The translations under genes were made by a program, and so were the position numbers. 64,000 bases of DNA from Gari tellinella (lineage: Eukaryota > Mollusca > Bivalvia > Cardiida > Psammobiidae). The notes below the pieces were generated by a model, which was not told the DNA's origin, did not search any database, and saw only the letters and a list, made by a program, of their open reading frames with translations. The DNA lies in the NCBI GenBank assembly GCA_922989275.2, contig OV277857.1, positions 49,267,083 through 49,331,082 on the forward strand, in the 5' to 3' direction. This document shows, one piece after another, positions 30,205-42,729 of the stretch (position 1 is its first letter; each line of letters begins with the position of its first letter).

Positions 30205-30774
30205 ATATTATATGCCAAATATTAAAGATCTAGGCCTTACAGTTTCAGAGAAGATTTTAAAGGTTTTCCTATATAAGTCTTTGTAAAACTGATAAGCCCC
30301 ATGGGCGGGGCCAATTTTGACCTGGGGTCATAATTTGAACCATCTTGGTAGAGGACCATGAGGCAAAGCTACATGTCAAATATCAATGATCTAGGGCATA
30401 CAGTTTCAGAGAAGAAGATTTTTAAAGTTTTCCCTGAGAAAAACTGATAAGCCCCATGGGCAGGGCCATTTTTGGCCCGGGGTCAAAATTTGAACAATCT
30501 TGGTAGAAGATCATTAGATCAAAAGTTGTCTATACGGTCATGTTAGAAGAACTGATCCCACATCAAGGGGAATAACTCTAGCAAAAAACTTTGAACACTA
30601 TTTCGTTCCCCCTTGTCCCTGATGCTTCTGACAAAGTTTGGTTAAAATCAGGTTAGTGGTTTCTGAGGAGATGTTTAAAATTGTGAACGGACGACGGACA
30701 CCAGACACCGGACGATGGACGGAATGGTATCACAATAGCTCATCCTGAGCCTTCGGCTCAGGTGAGTTAAAAAG

Positions 30775-31055
30775 GGAGGCAATTCAATATTTTGAGATGA
30801 CAGAGTTATAATTCTTGTGTACTACACTTCTTTTTGTCATCCTATAACACAGTATCAAGTTTCATCAAGTTACAGTGCGGCAGAAAATTTGGTTTTTTAA
30901 ATTTTTGTGTAGAAAAAGGGAGATAATTCAATATTGGGAGATGGCAGAGTTATGGTTCTTGAGTACAGCACCCCCTCTTTCAGCCTGTATCACTGAATCA
31001 AGTTTCATCAACTTACAATGCAATGCTCAGGAGATATGCTCCAGACAAAATTAAG
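30775..31055. repeat. Two diverged copies of the 153-bp repeat
   Basis: GGCAATTCAATATTTTGAGA and GGGAGATAATTCAATATTGG start the two units. Both carry the CAAGTTTCATCAA block, and the second ends GGAGATATGCTCCAGACAAA. Homologous to 2795-3292. Confidence 0.55.
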
Positions 31056-31072
31056 GTTTGTTTAAATGAACA

Positions 31073-31970
31073 AGAGCCCCATGGGGCATATTTCGCTCAC
31101 CTGAGAATAGCTGAAAAAAGGAGATAATGATTCATGTCCAGGACTGACCTAGATATGCAACAGACAGAAACAATTTGAACAAAATATGTAAAGGATATTT
31201 AAAAGTTTCACCATAGTGAATATAAAAGCTCTGGTTAGTTTCAGAGAAGAAGACGTTTGAAATTTTCTCTATATAACTATATGTAAAACTGTGACCCAAG
31301 GGGTGGGCCAATTTTGACCCCAGGGGCATAATTTGACAACTTGATGGAGGACCTGTAGGCGATGCTATGTGCCAAATATCTAAGCTCTGGTCCTTGTAGT
31401 TTCAGAACAGAAGACTTTTTAAGTTTTCATTGAAAAAAATCTATTTTTAGCTCCTGTGACCTAGTTGTGTAACCGACCAGAACCATTTGTATAATTTTGT
31501 TATAGGGCATCTAGAAGTGTCACCATGCCAAATATCAAAGCTCTGGCCATATTAGTTTCAGAGAAGAAGACGTTTGAAAATTTCACTATATAACTCAATG
31601 TAAAACTGACCCCTGGTGCGGGGCCAATTTTGACCCCAGGGGCATAATTTGAACAAACTTGATAACTTGATAGAGGACCTGTTGATGATGTTATATGCCA
31701 AATATCTTAGCTCTGGCCCTTGCAGTTTTTGACAAGATTTTTTTAAGATTTCCTTATTTTTTCACTTTGAGTTCAGCATTGTTTTTAATTCTTTGAACAA
31801 ATTTGAAAGAGCTTGACCCAAGGAACATTTCTGTAAAGTTTGGTTGAATTCTGTCAAGCGGTATAGGAGGAGATGTCATTTGAAGCAATTGTTAACAACG
31901 ATGGACGACGACAGACACAGGGCCATCCCAATAGCTCACCTTGAGCCTTTGGCTCAGGTGAGCTAAAAAC
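31073..31970 (+). mobile_element. GCTCACC-family element at array start
   Basis: Starts ACAAGAGCCCCATGGGGCAT, ATTTCGCTCACCTGAGAATA and ends CTCACCTTGAGCCTTTGGCT, CAGGTGAGCTAAAAA. Homologous elements in the units run at about 32945-33979, 34975-36003, 36993-38038, 39028-40073, 41063-42118, 43109-44175 and 45065-46589 (with a 482-bp insertion), plus a truncated start at 47278-47358. The 5' tip GCCCCATGGGGC is a palindrome. Minus frames 33603, 37670 and 39705 (~100 codons) inside these elements are shadows. Confidence 0.8.
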
Positions 31971-32039
31971 AGTTATCCTCTATATCTTTGGCTCAAAATG
32001 TTATGTACTTTGATTCTAAAGCTGATTTTCTTCTTGCAG

Positions 32040-32305
32040 ATATACAATATATATCAACCGTGTCACTGCCTTACCCCAAGCACAATGGTAATTTGAAATT
32101 GTTTGTATTGGTAACACATCGTCTGATTACCATCCTATTTGCTTGACACTCATGTCAATATTTTTTGTATAAAAATATCCAATAGAGCTTATATTTGTAG
32201 GATAGAAGCAGACAAATATTGTTTAAAGCAGATGATGTCATAGTAAAAGATGTAACACAGTATAATCAGAAAGAAGCCAAGGAGTTACTCAGTATTGGAT
32301 ACTGA
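32040..32305 (+). other. Plus-strand splice-like segments in each unit (unit 1 shown)
   Basis: GCTGATTTTCTTCTTGCAG is a strong acceptor. It is followed by a 46-48 nt segment ending CACAATG before GTAATT. At 32200 ATATTTGTAG precedes 105 nt open to TGA at 32303 (DRSRQILFKADDVIVKDVTQ ... KELLSIGY). Joined, they stay in frame across an ATG-GAT junction. One frame over, the next 26 codons are also open (TEPTKASRASVAKLDK). The same layout recurs in later units; in unit 7 a 76-bp deletion fuses the two open stretches. No family recognised. It could be chance or the relic of an exon from another gene. Confidence 0.2.
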
Positions 32306-32427
32306 ACCCACAAAGGCCTCGAGAGCTTCTGTGGCTAAATTAGATAAAACAACAAAGTATTTCCAAAATATAACTTGAGCTCTAGATGAGGAGCTTACCA
32401 ATATTTCAACACTTATGTATCAATCAA

Positions 32428-32510
32428 CTCCTATGGTGTGAATACTCATTAGAATTTTCGCAAAGCTGTATTTCTCATGAGAAGTCACTTACACAGGGTT
32501 TCTTACAGGC
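32428..32510. repeat. Decayed inner hairpin of the AGGGCTCC family, once per unit
   Basis: AACTCCTATGGTGTGAATAC, TCATTAGAATTTTCGCAAAG and TCTCATGAGAAGTCACTTAC, ATAGGGTTT form a mutated version of the CCTATGGTGT / ACACCATAGG palindrome without the terminal AGGGCTCC ends. Present in units 1-8, so it pre-dates the array. Confidence 0.55.
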
Positions 32511-32568
32511 ATAACTGAGTTAATGTTAGATTTTAATTGGTTAACTTGTTCTTGTCTTGGGTACCCAC

Positions 32569-32685
32569 CTTTCCAAATGATCCTTGTTCAAGAACTTTAA
32601 GTTGTTCAAAATGTGATTGGTCTACATTTTCCCCCTCCGCTCCTTTAATATCTGCACCTATCTCTTTGTCAGTATCTTCATTACT
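32569..32685 (-). CDS. RSK-like kinase exon, array copy 1
   Basis: Minus-strand exon-like segment of 117 nt (39 codons, phase 0 at both ends). The acceptor is CTGTCTTTTTCCTTGTAG and the donor AAG-GTGGGT. It encodes an acidic stretch (SNEDTDKEIG, KGAEGENVDQ) and then SHFEQLKVLEQGSFGK. The last part matches the junction where p90 RSK proteins enter their N-terminal AGC kinase domain (family pattern PSxFELLKVLGQGSFGKV; the glycine-rich loop binds ATP phosphates). The preceding KEI...EGE region also fits RSK. The first loop glycine is Glu here and in every copy. No neighbouring RSK exon was found, so function is uncertain. Confidence 0.55.
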
Positions 32686-32712
32686 CTACAAGGAAAAAGA
32701 CAGGAGTAAATC

Positions 32713-32900
32713 AGGGCTCCAGATAAGAGGGGGTACATTGGACCACCATTATTTTGCTTCTTTTAAGGACCAAATCCTATGGTGTCACTACTCATTAGAA
32801 TCAACTAAAAAAGAGACGATTCTAATGAGTTGTACACCATAGGGTTTAATGCAGAAATAAAGATTTTAGTTTCCGAAATACTCCTCTTATCTGGAGTCCT
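32713..32900. mobile_element. AGGGCTCC hairpin MITE, one per array unit (unit 1)
   Basis: AGGGCTCCAGATAAGAGGGG to CTCCTCTTATCTGGAGTCCT, with centre CCTATGGTGTCACTACTCAT / ATGAGTTGTACACCATAGGG. Counterparts start at 34745, 36765, 38800, 40835, 42880, 44835 and 47049. It sits ~28 bp upstream (in minus-strand sense) of the RSK-like exon acceptor in every unit. Confidence 0.8.
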
Positions 32901-34573
32901 GAGTTAATGACTTATTTCAGGGCTCAAATAAGGGGAGAATTTCAAAAAGAGCCCCATGGGGCATATTTCGCTTACCTGAGAAAATGGAGATAGTTATTTA
33001 TGTCCAGGAAGGGGTCATTTTTACCCAAGGGGCATAATTTGAACAATCTTGTAAGAGGACCTGTAGATGATGCTATGTGCCAAATATCTAAGATCAGGGC
33101 AGTAGGGTTTTAGACAAGATTTTTGTAAGTTTCCATTGAAAAAAATCTATTTTTAGCTCCTGTGACCTACATATGCAACAGACTGAAACCAGTTGAACAA
33201 AATAGGTAAAGGATATCTAGAAGTGTAACCATGCTGAATATCAAAGCTCTGGCCATATTAGTTTCAGAGAAGTAGACGTTTTGAAAATTTCACTATACAA
33301 CTCTGTAAAACTGACCCCGGGGTGTGGCCAATTTTGACCCCAGGGGCATAATTTGAACAAACTTGATAGAGGACCTGTATGCGATGCTATGTGTCAAATA
33401 TCTAAGCTATGGCCCTTGTAGTTTTCAAAGATTTTTTACGTTTTCATTGAAAAAAATCTATTTTTAGCTCCTGTGACCGAGTTATGCAACACACTGGAAC
33501 CATTTGATCAATTTTGGTAAAGGACATCTAGAAGTGTCACCATGCCAAATATCAAGGCTCTGGCCATATTAGTTTCAGAGAAGAAGACGTTTGAAAATTT
33601 CACTATATAACTCTATGTAAAACTGTGACCCCGGTGCGGGGCCAATTTTGACCCCAGGGGAATAATTTGAACAAACTTGATAAAGGACCTGTAGATAATG
33701 TTATATTCCAAATATCTAAGCTCTGGCCCTTGCAGTTTTTGACAAGATTTTTTAAGATTTCCTTATTTTTTCTCTTTGGTTGCCATGGCAACCAGAGTTC
33801 AGCATTGTTTTTAAATCTTTGAACAAATTTGAAAGAGCTTGACCCAAGGAACATTTCTGTAAAGTTTGGTTGAATTCTGTCAAGCGGTATAGGAGGAGAT
33901 GTCATTTGAAGCAATTGTTAACGGACACAGGGCCATGCCAATAGCTCACCTTGAGCCTTTGGCTCAGGTGAGCTAAAAACAATTATCCTCTATATCTTTG
34001 GCTCAAAATGTTATGTACTTTGATTCTAAAGCTGATTTTCTTCTTGCAGATATACAATATATCAACCCTGTCACTGCCTTACCGCAAGCACAATGGTAAT
34101 TTGAAACAGTTTGTATTGGTAACACATCGTCTGATTACCATCCTATTTGCTTGAAACTCATGTCAATATTTTTTGTATAAAAATATCCAATACTTATATT
34201 TGTAGGATAGAAGCAGAGAAATATTGTTTAAAGCAGATGATGTCATAGTAAAAGATGTAACACAGTATAATCAGAAAGAAGCCAAAGAGTTACTCAGTAT
34301 TGGATACTGAACCCACAAAGGCCCCGAGAGCTTCTGTGGCTAAATTAGATAAAACAGCAAAGTATTTCCAAAATATAACTTGAGCTCTAGATGAGGAGCT
34401 TACCAATATTTCAAACACTTATGTTTCAATCAACTCCTATGGTGTGAATACTCATTAGAATTTTCGCAAAGCTGTATTTCTCATGAGAAGTCACTTACAT
34501 AGGGTTTCGTACAGGCATAACTGAGTAAATGTTAGATTTAATTGGTTAACTTGTTCTTGTCTTGGGTACCCAC

Positions 34574-34717
34574 CTTTCCAAATGATCCTTGTTCAAATAC
34601 TTTAAGTAGTTCAAGAACTTTAAGAACTTTAAGTTGTTCAAAATGTGATGGGTCTACTTTTTCTCCCTCCGCTCCTATAATATCTGCACCTATCTCTTTG
34701 TCAGTATCTTCATTACT
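34574..34717 (-). CDS. RSK-like kinase exon, array copy 2 (longest)
   Basis: 144 nt (48 codons), same splice signals as copy 1. The codons before the glycine loop are expanded: HFEQLKVLKVLELLKVFEQG then SFGK. This adds nine codons relative to copy 1 by repeating KVLE/LLKVFE-type units. The frame stays open. DPSHF here is closer to the RSK consensus than DQSHF in copy 1. Confidence 0.5.
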
Positions 34718-36596
34718 CTACAAGGAAAAAGACAGGAGTAAATCAGGGCTCCAGATAAGAGGGAGTACATTGGACCACCATTATTTTGCTTTTTTTTAAG
34801 CACCAAATCCTATGGTGTTACTACTCTTTAGAATGAACTCAAAGAGACGATTCTAATGAGTTGTACACCATAGGGTTTAATGCAGAAATAAAGATTTTAG
34901 TTTTCGAAATACTCCTCTTATCTGGAGTCCTGAGTTAATGACTTATTTCAGGGCTCAAATAAGGGGAGAATTTCAAAAAGAGCCCCATGGGGCATATTTC
35001 GCTTACCTGAGAAAATGGAGATAGTTATTTATGTCCAGGAAGAGGTCATTTTTACCCAAGGGGCATAATTTGAACAATCTTGTAAGAGGACCTGTAGATG
35101 ATGCTATGTGCCAAATATCTAAGATCAGGGTAGTAGGGTTTTAGACAAGATTTTTGTAAGTTTCCATTGAAAAATTAGCTCCTGTGACCTACATTTGCAA
35201 CAGACTGAAACCAGTTGAACAAAATAGGTAAAGGATATCTAGAAGTGTAACCATGCTGAATATCAAAGCTCTGGCCATATTAGTTTCAGAGAAGTAGACG
35301 TTTTGAAAATTTCACTATACAACTCTGTAAAACTAACCCCCGGGGTGTGGCCAATTTTGACCCCAGGTGCATAATTTGAACAAACTTGATAGAGGACCTG
35401 TATACGATGCTATGTGTCAAATATCTAAGCTATGGCCCTTGTAGTTTTCAAAGATTTTTTACGTTTTCATTGAAAAAAATCTATTTTTAGCTCCTGTGAC
35501 CTAGTTATGCAACACACTGGAACCATTTGATCAATTTTGGTAAAGGACATCTAGAAGTGTCACCATGCCGAATATCAAGGCTCTGGCCATATTAGTTTCA
35601 GAGAAGAAGACGTTTGAAAATTTCACTATATAACTCTATTTAAAACTGTGACCCCTGGTGCGGGGCCAATTTTGACCCCAGGGGCATAATTTGAACAAAC
35701 TTGATAGAGGACCTGTAGATAATGTTATATTCCAAATATCTAAGCTCTGGCCCTTGCAGTTTTTGACAAGATTTTTTAAGATTTCCTTATTTTTTCTCTT
35801 TGGTTGCCATGGCAACCAGAGTTCAGCATTGTTTTAAATTCTTTGAACAAATTTGAAAGAGCTTGACCCAAGGAACATTTCTGTAAAGTTTGGTTGAATT
35901 CTGTCAAGCGGTATAAGAGAGATGTCATTTGAAGCAATTGTTAACGGACACAGGGCCATGCCAATAGCTCACCTTGAGCCTTTGGCTCAGGTGAGCTAAA
36001 AACAATTATCCTCTATATCTTTGGCTCAAAATGTTATGTTCTTTGATTCTAAAGCTGATTTTCTTCTTGCAGATATACAATATATCAACCCTGTCACTGC
36101 CTTACCCCAAGCACAATGGTAATTTGAAACAGTTTGTATTGGTAACACATCGTCTGATTACCATCCTATTTGCTTGAAACTCATGTCAATATTTTTTGTA
36201 TAAAAATATCCAATACTTATATTTGTAGGATAGAAGCAGAGAAATATTATTTAAAGCAGATGATGTCATAGTAACAGATGTAACACAGTATAATCAGAAA
36301 GAAGCCAAAGAGTTACTCAGTATTGGATACTGAACCCACAAAGGCCCCGCGAGCTTCTGTAGCTAAATTAGATAAAACAGCAAAGTATTTCCAAAATATA
36401 ACTTGAGCTCTAGATGAGGAGCTTACCAATATTTCTAACACTTATGTTTCAATCAACTCCTATGGTGTGAATACTCATTAGAATTTTCGCAAAGCTGTAT
36501 TTCTCATGAGAAGTCACTTACATAGGGTTTCGTACAGGCATAACTGAGTAAATGTTAGATTTAATTGGTTAACTTGTTCTTGTCTTGGGTACCCAC

Positions 36597-36737
36597 CTTT
36601 CCAAATGATCCTTGTTCAAATACTTTAAGTAGTTCAAGAACTTTAAGTTGTTCAAAATGTGATGGGTCTACTTTTTCTCCCTCCGCTCCTATAATATCTG
36701 CACCTATCTCTATCTCTTTGTCAGTATCTTCATCATT
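36597..36737 (-). CDS. RSK-like kinase exon, array copy 3
   Basis: 141 nt (47 codons). It has an extra EI (KEIEIGAD) and the six-codon LLKVFE insertion: HFEQLKVLELLKVFEQG, SFGK. Acceptor TTTTTCCTTGTAG, donor AAG-GTGGGT. Essentially identical in sequence to copies 4 and 5, consistent with very recent duplication. Loop glycine 1 is Glu. Confidence 0.5.
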
Positions 36738-38631
36738 CTACAAGGAAAAAGACAGGAGTAAATCAGGGCTCCAGATAAGAGGGAGGACATTGGACCACCA
36801 TTTTCTTGCTTTTTTTAAGCACCAAATCCTATGGTGTTACTACTCATTAGAACCAACCCAAAGAGACGATTCTAATGAGTTGTACACCATAGGGTTTGAT
36901 GCAGAAATAAAGATTTAGTTTTCGAAATACTCCTCTTATCTGGAGCCCTGAGTTAATGACTTATTTCAGGACTCAAATAAGGAGAGAATTTTAACAAGAG
37001 TCCCATGGGGCATATTTCGCTCACCTGAGAAAATGGAGATTAATTATTTATGTCCAGGAAGGGGTCATTTTTTACCCGAGGGGCATAATTTGAACAATCT
37101 TGTAACAGGACCTGTAGATGATGCTATGTGCCAAATATCTAAGATCAGGGTAGTAGGGTTTTAGAGAAGAAGATTTTTGTAAGTTTTCCATTGAAAAAAA
37201 ATCTATGTTTAGCTCCTGTGACCTACATATGCAACAGACTGAAACCAGTTGAACAAAATAGGTAAAGGATATCTAGAAGTGTAACCATGCTGAATATCAA
37301 ACCTATGGCCATATTAGTTTCAGAGAAGTAGACGTTTTGAAAATTTCACTATACAACTCTGTAAAACTAACCCCCGGGGTGTGGCCAATTTTGACCCCAG
37401 GGGCATAATTTGAACAAACTTGATAGAGGACCTGTATGCGATGCTATGTGTCAAATATCTAAGCTATGGCCCTTGTAGTTTTCAAAGATTTTTTACGTTT
37501 TCATTGAAAAAAATCTATTTTTAGCTCCTGTGACCTAGTTATGCAACACACTGGAACCATTTGATCAATTTTGGTAAAGGACATCTAGAAGTGTCACCAT
37601 GCCAAATATCAAGGCTCTGGCCATATTAGTTTCAGAGAAGAAGACGTTTGAAAATTTCACTATATAACTCTATGTAAAACTGTGACCCCTGGTGCGGGGC
37701 CAATTTTGACCCCAGGGGCATAATTTGAACAAACTTGATAGAGGACCTGTAGATAATGTTATATTCCAAATATCTAAGCTCTGGCCCTTGCAGTTTTTGA
37801 CAAAAATTTTTAAGATTTTCTTATTTTTTCTCTTTGGTTGCCATGGCAACCAGAGTTCAGCATTGTTTTTAATTCTTTGAACAAATTTGAAAGAGCTTGA
37901 CCCAAGAAACATTTCTGTAAAGTTTGGTTGAATTCTGTCAAGCGGTATAGGAGGAGATGTCATTTGAAGCAATTGTTAACGGACACAGGGCCATGCCAAT
38001 AGCTCACCTTGAGCCTTTGGCTCAGGTGAGCTAAAAACAATTATCCTCTATATCTTTGGCTCAAAATGTTATGTACTTTGATTCTAAAGCTGATTTTCTT
38101 CTTGCAGATATACAATATATCAACCCTGTCACTGCCTTACCCCAAGCACAATGGTAATTTGAAACAGTTTGTATTGGTAACACATCGTCTGATTACCATC
38201 CTATTTGCTTGAAACTCATGTCAATATTTTTTGTATAAAAATATCCAATACTTATATTTGTAGGATAGAAGCAGAGAAATATTGTTTAAAGCAGATGATG
38301 TCATAGTAAAAGATGTAACACAGTATAATCAGAAAGAAGCCAAAGAGTTACTCAGTATTGGATACTGAACCCACAAAGGCCCCGCGAGCTTCTGTAGCTA
38401 AATTAGATAAAACAGCAAAGTATTTCCAAAATATAACTTGAGCTCTAGATGAGGAGCTTACCAATATTTCTAACACTTATGTTTCAATCAACTCCTATGG
38501 TGTGAATACTCATTAGAATTTTCGCAAAGCTGTATTTCTCATGAGAAGTCACTTACATAGGGTTTCGTACAGGCATAACTGAGTAAATGTTAGATTTAAT
38601 TGGTTAACTTGTTCTTGTCTTGGGTACCCAC

Positions 38632-38772
38632 CTTTCCAAATGATCCTTGTTCAAATACTTTAAGTAGTTCAAGAACTTTAAGTTGTTCAAAATGTGATGG
38701 GTCTACTTTTTCTCCCTCCGCTCCTATAATATCTGCACCTATCTCTATCTCTTTGTCAGTATCTTCATCATT
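38632..38772 (-). CDS. RSK-like kinase exon, array copy 4
   Basis: Same length and coding content as copy 3 (47 codons, DPSHF, LLKVFE insertion, EQGSFGK), exactly 2035 bp away. Splice sites and frame intact. Confidence 0.5.
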
Positions 38773-40666
38773 CTACAAGGAAAAAGACAGGAGTAAATCA
38801 GGGCTCCAGATAAGAGGGAGGACATTGGACCACCATTTTCTTGCTTTTTTTAAGCACCAAATCCTATGGTGTTACTACTCATTAGAACCAACCCAAAGAG
38901 ACGATTCTAATGAGTTGTACACCATAGGGTTTAATGCAGAAATAAAGATTTAGTTTTCGAAATACTCCTCTTATCTGGAGCCCTGAGTTAATGACTTATT
39001 TCAGGACTCAAATAAGGGGAGAATTTTAACAAGAGTCCCATGGGGCATATTTCGCTCACCTGAGAAAATGGAGATTAATTATTTATGTCCAGGAAGGGGT
39101 CATTTTTTACCCGAGGGGCATAATTTGAACAACCTTGTAACAGGACCTGTAGATGATGCTATGTGCCAAATATCTAAGATCAGGGTAGTAGGGTTTTAGA
39201 CAAGAAGATTTTTGTAAGTTTTCCATTGAAAAAAAATCTATGTTTAGCTCCTGTGACCTACATATGCAACAGACTGAAACCAGTTGAACAAAATAGGTAA
39301 AGGATATCTAGAAGTGTAACCATGCTGAATATCAAACCTATGGCCATATTAGTTTCAGAGAAGTAGACGTTTTGAAAATTTCACTATACAACTCTGTAAA
39401 ACTAACCCCCGGGGTGTGGCCAATTTTGACCCCAGGGGCATAATTTGAACAAACTTGATAGAGGACCTGTATGCGATGCTATGTGTCAAATATCTAAGCT
39501 ATGGCCCTTGTAGTTTTCAAAGATTTTTTACGTTTTCATTGAAAAAAATCTATTTTTAGCTCCTGTGACCTAGTTATGCAACACACTGGAACCATTTGAT
39601 CAATTTTGGTAAAGGACATCTAGAAGTGTCACCATGCCAAATATCAAGGCTCTGGCCATATTAGTTTCAGAGAAGAAGACGTTTGAAAATTTCACTATAT
39701 AACTCTATGTAAAACTGTGACCCCTGGTGCGGGGCCAATTTTGACCCCAGGGGCATAATTTGAACAAACTTGATAGAGGACCTGTAGATAATGTTATATT
39801 CCAAATATCTAAGCTCTGGCCCTTGCAGTTTTTGACAAATTTTTTTAAGATTTCCTTATTTTTTCTCTTTGGTTGCCATGGCAACCAGAGTTCAGCATTG
39901 TTTTTAATTCTTTGAACAAATTTGAAAGAGCTTGACCCAAGAAACATTTCTGTAAAGTTTGGTTGAATTCTGTCAAGCGGTATAGGAGGAGATGTCATTT
40001 GAAGCAATTGTTAACGGACACAGGGCCATGCCAAAAGCTCACCTTGAGCCTTTGGCTCAGGTGAGCTAAAAACAATTATCCTCTATATCTTTGGCTCAAA
40101 ATGTTATGTACTTTGATTCTAAAGCTGATTTTCTTCTCTCAGATATACAATATATCAACCCTGTCACTGCCTTACCCCAAGCACAATGGTAATTTGAAAC
40201 AGTTTGTATTGGTAACACATCGTCTGATTACCATCCTATTTGCTTGAAACTCATGTCAATATTTTTTGTATAAAAATATCCAATACTTATATTTGTAGGA
40301 TAGAAGCAGAGAAATATTGTTTAAAGCAGATGATGTCATAGTAAAAGATGTAACACAGTATAATCAGAAAGAAGCCAAAGAGTTACTCAGTATTGGATAC
40401 TGAACCCACAAAGGCCCCGCGAGCTTCTGTAGCTAAATTAGATAAAACAGCAAAGTATTTCCAAAATATAACTTGAGCTCTAGATGAGGAGCTTACCAAT
40501 ATTTCTAACACTTATGTTTCAATCAACTCCTATGGTGTGAATACTCATTAGAATTTTCGCAAAGCTGTATTTCTCATGAGAAGTCACTTACATAGGGTTT
40601 CGTACAGGCATAACTGAGTAAATGTTAGATTTAATTGGTTAACTTGTTCTTGTCTTGGGTACCCAC

Positions 40667-40807
40667 CTTTCCAAATGATCCTTGTTCAAATACTTTAAGT
40701 AGTTCAAGAACTTTAAGTTGTTCAAAATGTGATGGGTCTACTTTTTCTCCCTCCGCTCCTATAATATCTGCACCTATCTCTATCTCTTTGTCAGTATCTT
40801 CATCATT
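40667..40807 (-). CDS. RSK-like kinase exon, array copy 5
   Basis: Third near-identical copy, again 2035 bp on, with 47 codons and intact splice signals. Small differences between units 4 and 5 lie mainly outside the exon. Confidence 0.5.
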
Positions 40808-42145
40808 CTACAAGGAAAAAGACAGGAGTAAATCAGGGCTCCAGATAAGAGGGAGGACATTGGACCACCATTTTCTTGCTTTTTTTAAGCACCAAATCCT
40901 ATGGTGTTACTACTCATTAGAACCAACCCAAAGAGACGATTCTAATGAGTTGTACACCATAGGGTTTAATGCAGAAATAAAGATTTAGTTTTCGAAATAC
41001 TCCTCTTATCTGGAGCCCTGAGTTAATGACTTATTTCAGGACTCAAATAAGGGGAGAATTTTAACAAGAGTCCCATGGGGCATATTTCGCTCACCTGAGA
41101 AAATGGAGATTAATTATTTATGTCCAGGAAGGGGTCATTTTTTACCCGAGGGGCATAATTTGAACAATCTTGTAACAGGACCTGTAGATGTTGCTATGTG
41201 CCAAATATCTAAGATCAGGGTAGTAGGGTTTTAGACAAGAAGATTTTTGTAAGTTTTCCATTGAAAAAAAATCTATGTTTAGCTCCTGTGACCTACATAT
41301 ACAACAGACTGAAACCAGTTGAACAAAATAGGTAAAGGATATCTAGAAGTGTAACCATGCTGAATATCAAACCTATGGCCATATTAGTTTCAGAGAAGTA
41401 GACGTTTTGAAAATTTCACTATACAACTCTATGTAAAACTGACCCCCGGGTGTGGCCAATTTTGACCCCAGGTGCATAATTTGAACAAACTTCATAGAGG
41501 ACCTGTATGCGATGCTATGATTCAAATATCTAAGCTATGGCCCTTGTAGTTTCAAAGATTTTTTAAGTTTTCATTAAAAAAAATTCTATTTTTAGCTCTT
41601 GTGACCTAGTTATGCAACATACTGGAACCATTTGATCCATTTTGGTAAAGGACATTTAAAAGTGTCACCATGCCAAATATCAAGGTTCTGGCCATATATT
41701 TTTCAGAGAAGAAGACCTTTGAAAATTTCACTATATAACTCTATGTAAAACTGTGACCCCTGCTTCGGGGCCAATTTTGACCCCAGGGGCATAATTTAAA
41801 CAAAATTGATAGAGGACCTGTAGATAATGTTATATTCCAAATATTAAAGCTCTGGCATTTGCAGTTTTTGACAAGATTTTTTAAGATTTCCTTATTTTTT
41901 CACTTTGGTTGCCATGGCAACCAGAGTTCAGCATTGTTTTTAATTCTTTGAACAAATTAGAAAGAGCTTGACCCAAGGAACATTTCTGTAAAGTTTGGTT
42001 GAATTCTTTCAAGCGGCATAGGAGGAGATGTCATTTGAAGCAATTGTTAACGACGACGGACGACGCAGGGCCATCCCAATAGCTCACCTTGAGCCTTTGG
42101 CTCAGTTGAGCTAAAAACAATTATCCTCTATATCTTTGGCTCAAA

Positions 42146-42388
42146 ATGTTATGTACTTTGATTCTAAAGCTGATTTTCTTCTTGCAGATATACAATATAT
42201 ATCAACCCTGTCACTACCTTACCCCAAGCACAATGGTAACTGAAACAGTTCGTATTGGTAACACATCGTCTGATTACCATCCTATTTGCTTGACACTCAT
42301 GTCAATATTTTTTTTTATAAAAATATCCAATACTTATATTTGTAGGATAAAAGCAGACAAATATTGTTTAAAGCAGATGATGTCATAG
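42146..42388 (+). other. Open frame over the plus-strand segments of unit 6
   Basis: In unit 6 small changes leave an 80-codon unspliced frame across the region that in other units has the GCAG acceptor and GTAA donor. It differs from the spliced reading and shows no domain. Unlikely to be a gene. Confidence 0.15.
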
Positions 42389-42729
42389 TAGTGCATGAGT
42401 CAAAGATGTAACACAGTATACCTGTAATCAGAAAGAAGCCAAGGAGTTACTCAGTATTGGATACTGAACCCACAAAGGCCTTGAGAGCTTCTGTGGCTAA
42501 ATTAGATAAAACAGCAAAGTATTTCCAAAATATAACTTGAGCTCTAGATGAGGAGCTTACCAATATTTCAACACTTATGTATCAATCAACTCCTATGGTG
42601 TGAATACTCATTAGAATTTTCGCAAAGCTGTATTTCTCATGAGAAGTCACTTAAATAGGGTTTCGTACAGGCATAACTGAGTAAATGTTAGATTTAATTG
42701 GTTAACTTGTTCTTGTCTTGGGTACCCAC

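Larger units (their letters stand above)
28777..30769 (+). mobile_element. GCTCACC-family element interrupted by a LINE fragment
   Basis: The start is ACAAGAGGCCCAGAGGGCCA, CATTTCGCTCACCTGAGA. Core repeats continue to 29362 and resume at ~30205. The end is GACGACGGACACCAGACACC, then AGCTCATCCTGAGCCTTCGG, CTCAGGTGAGTTAAAAA. Same subfamily as 16645. Without the insertion it would be ~1.15 kb. Confidence 0.75.

Noticed and set aside
26873..32685. Joining the 26.9-kb exon to the RSK-like exons as one kinase gene
   Set aside because: Phase fits, but the encoded residues do not match the expected kinase continuation, so the link is not supported.
33603..40007. Recurring ~100-codon minus-strand frames beginning MLQMTSPPIPLD
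   Set aside because: They fall wholly in GCTCACC elements and are lost or broken in other copies of that family.
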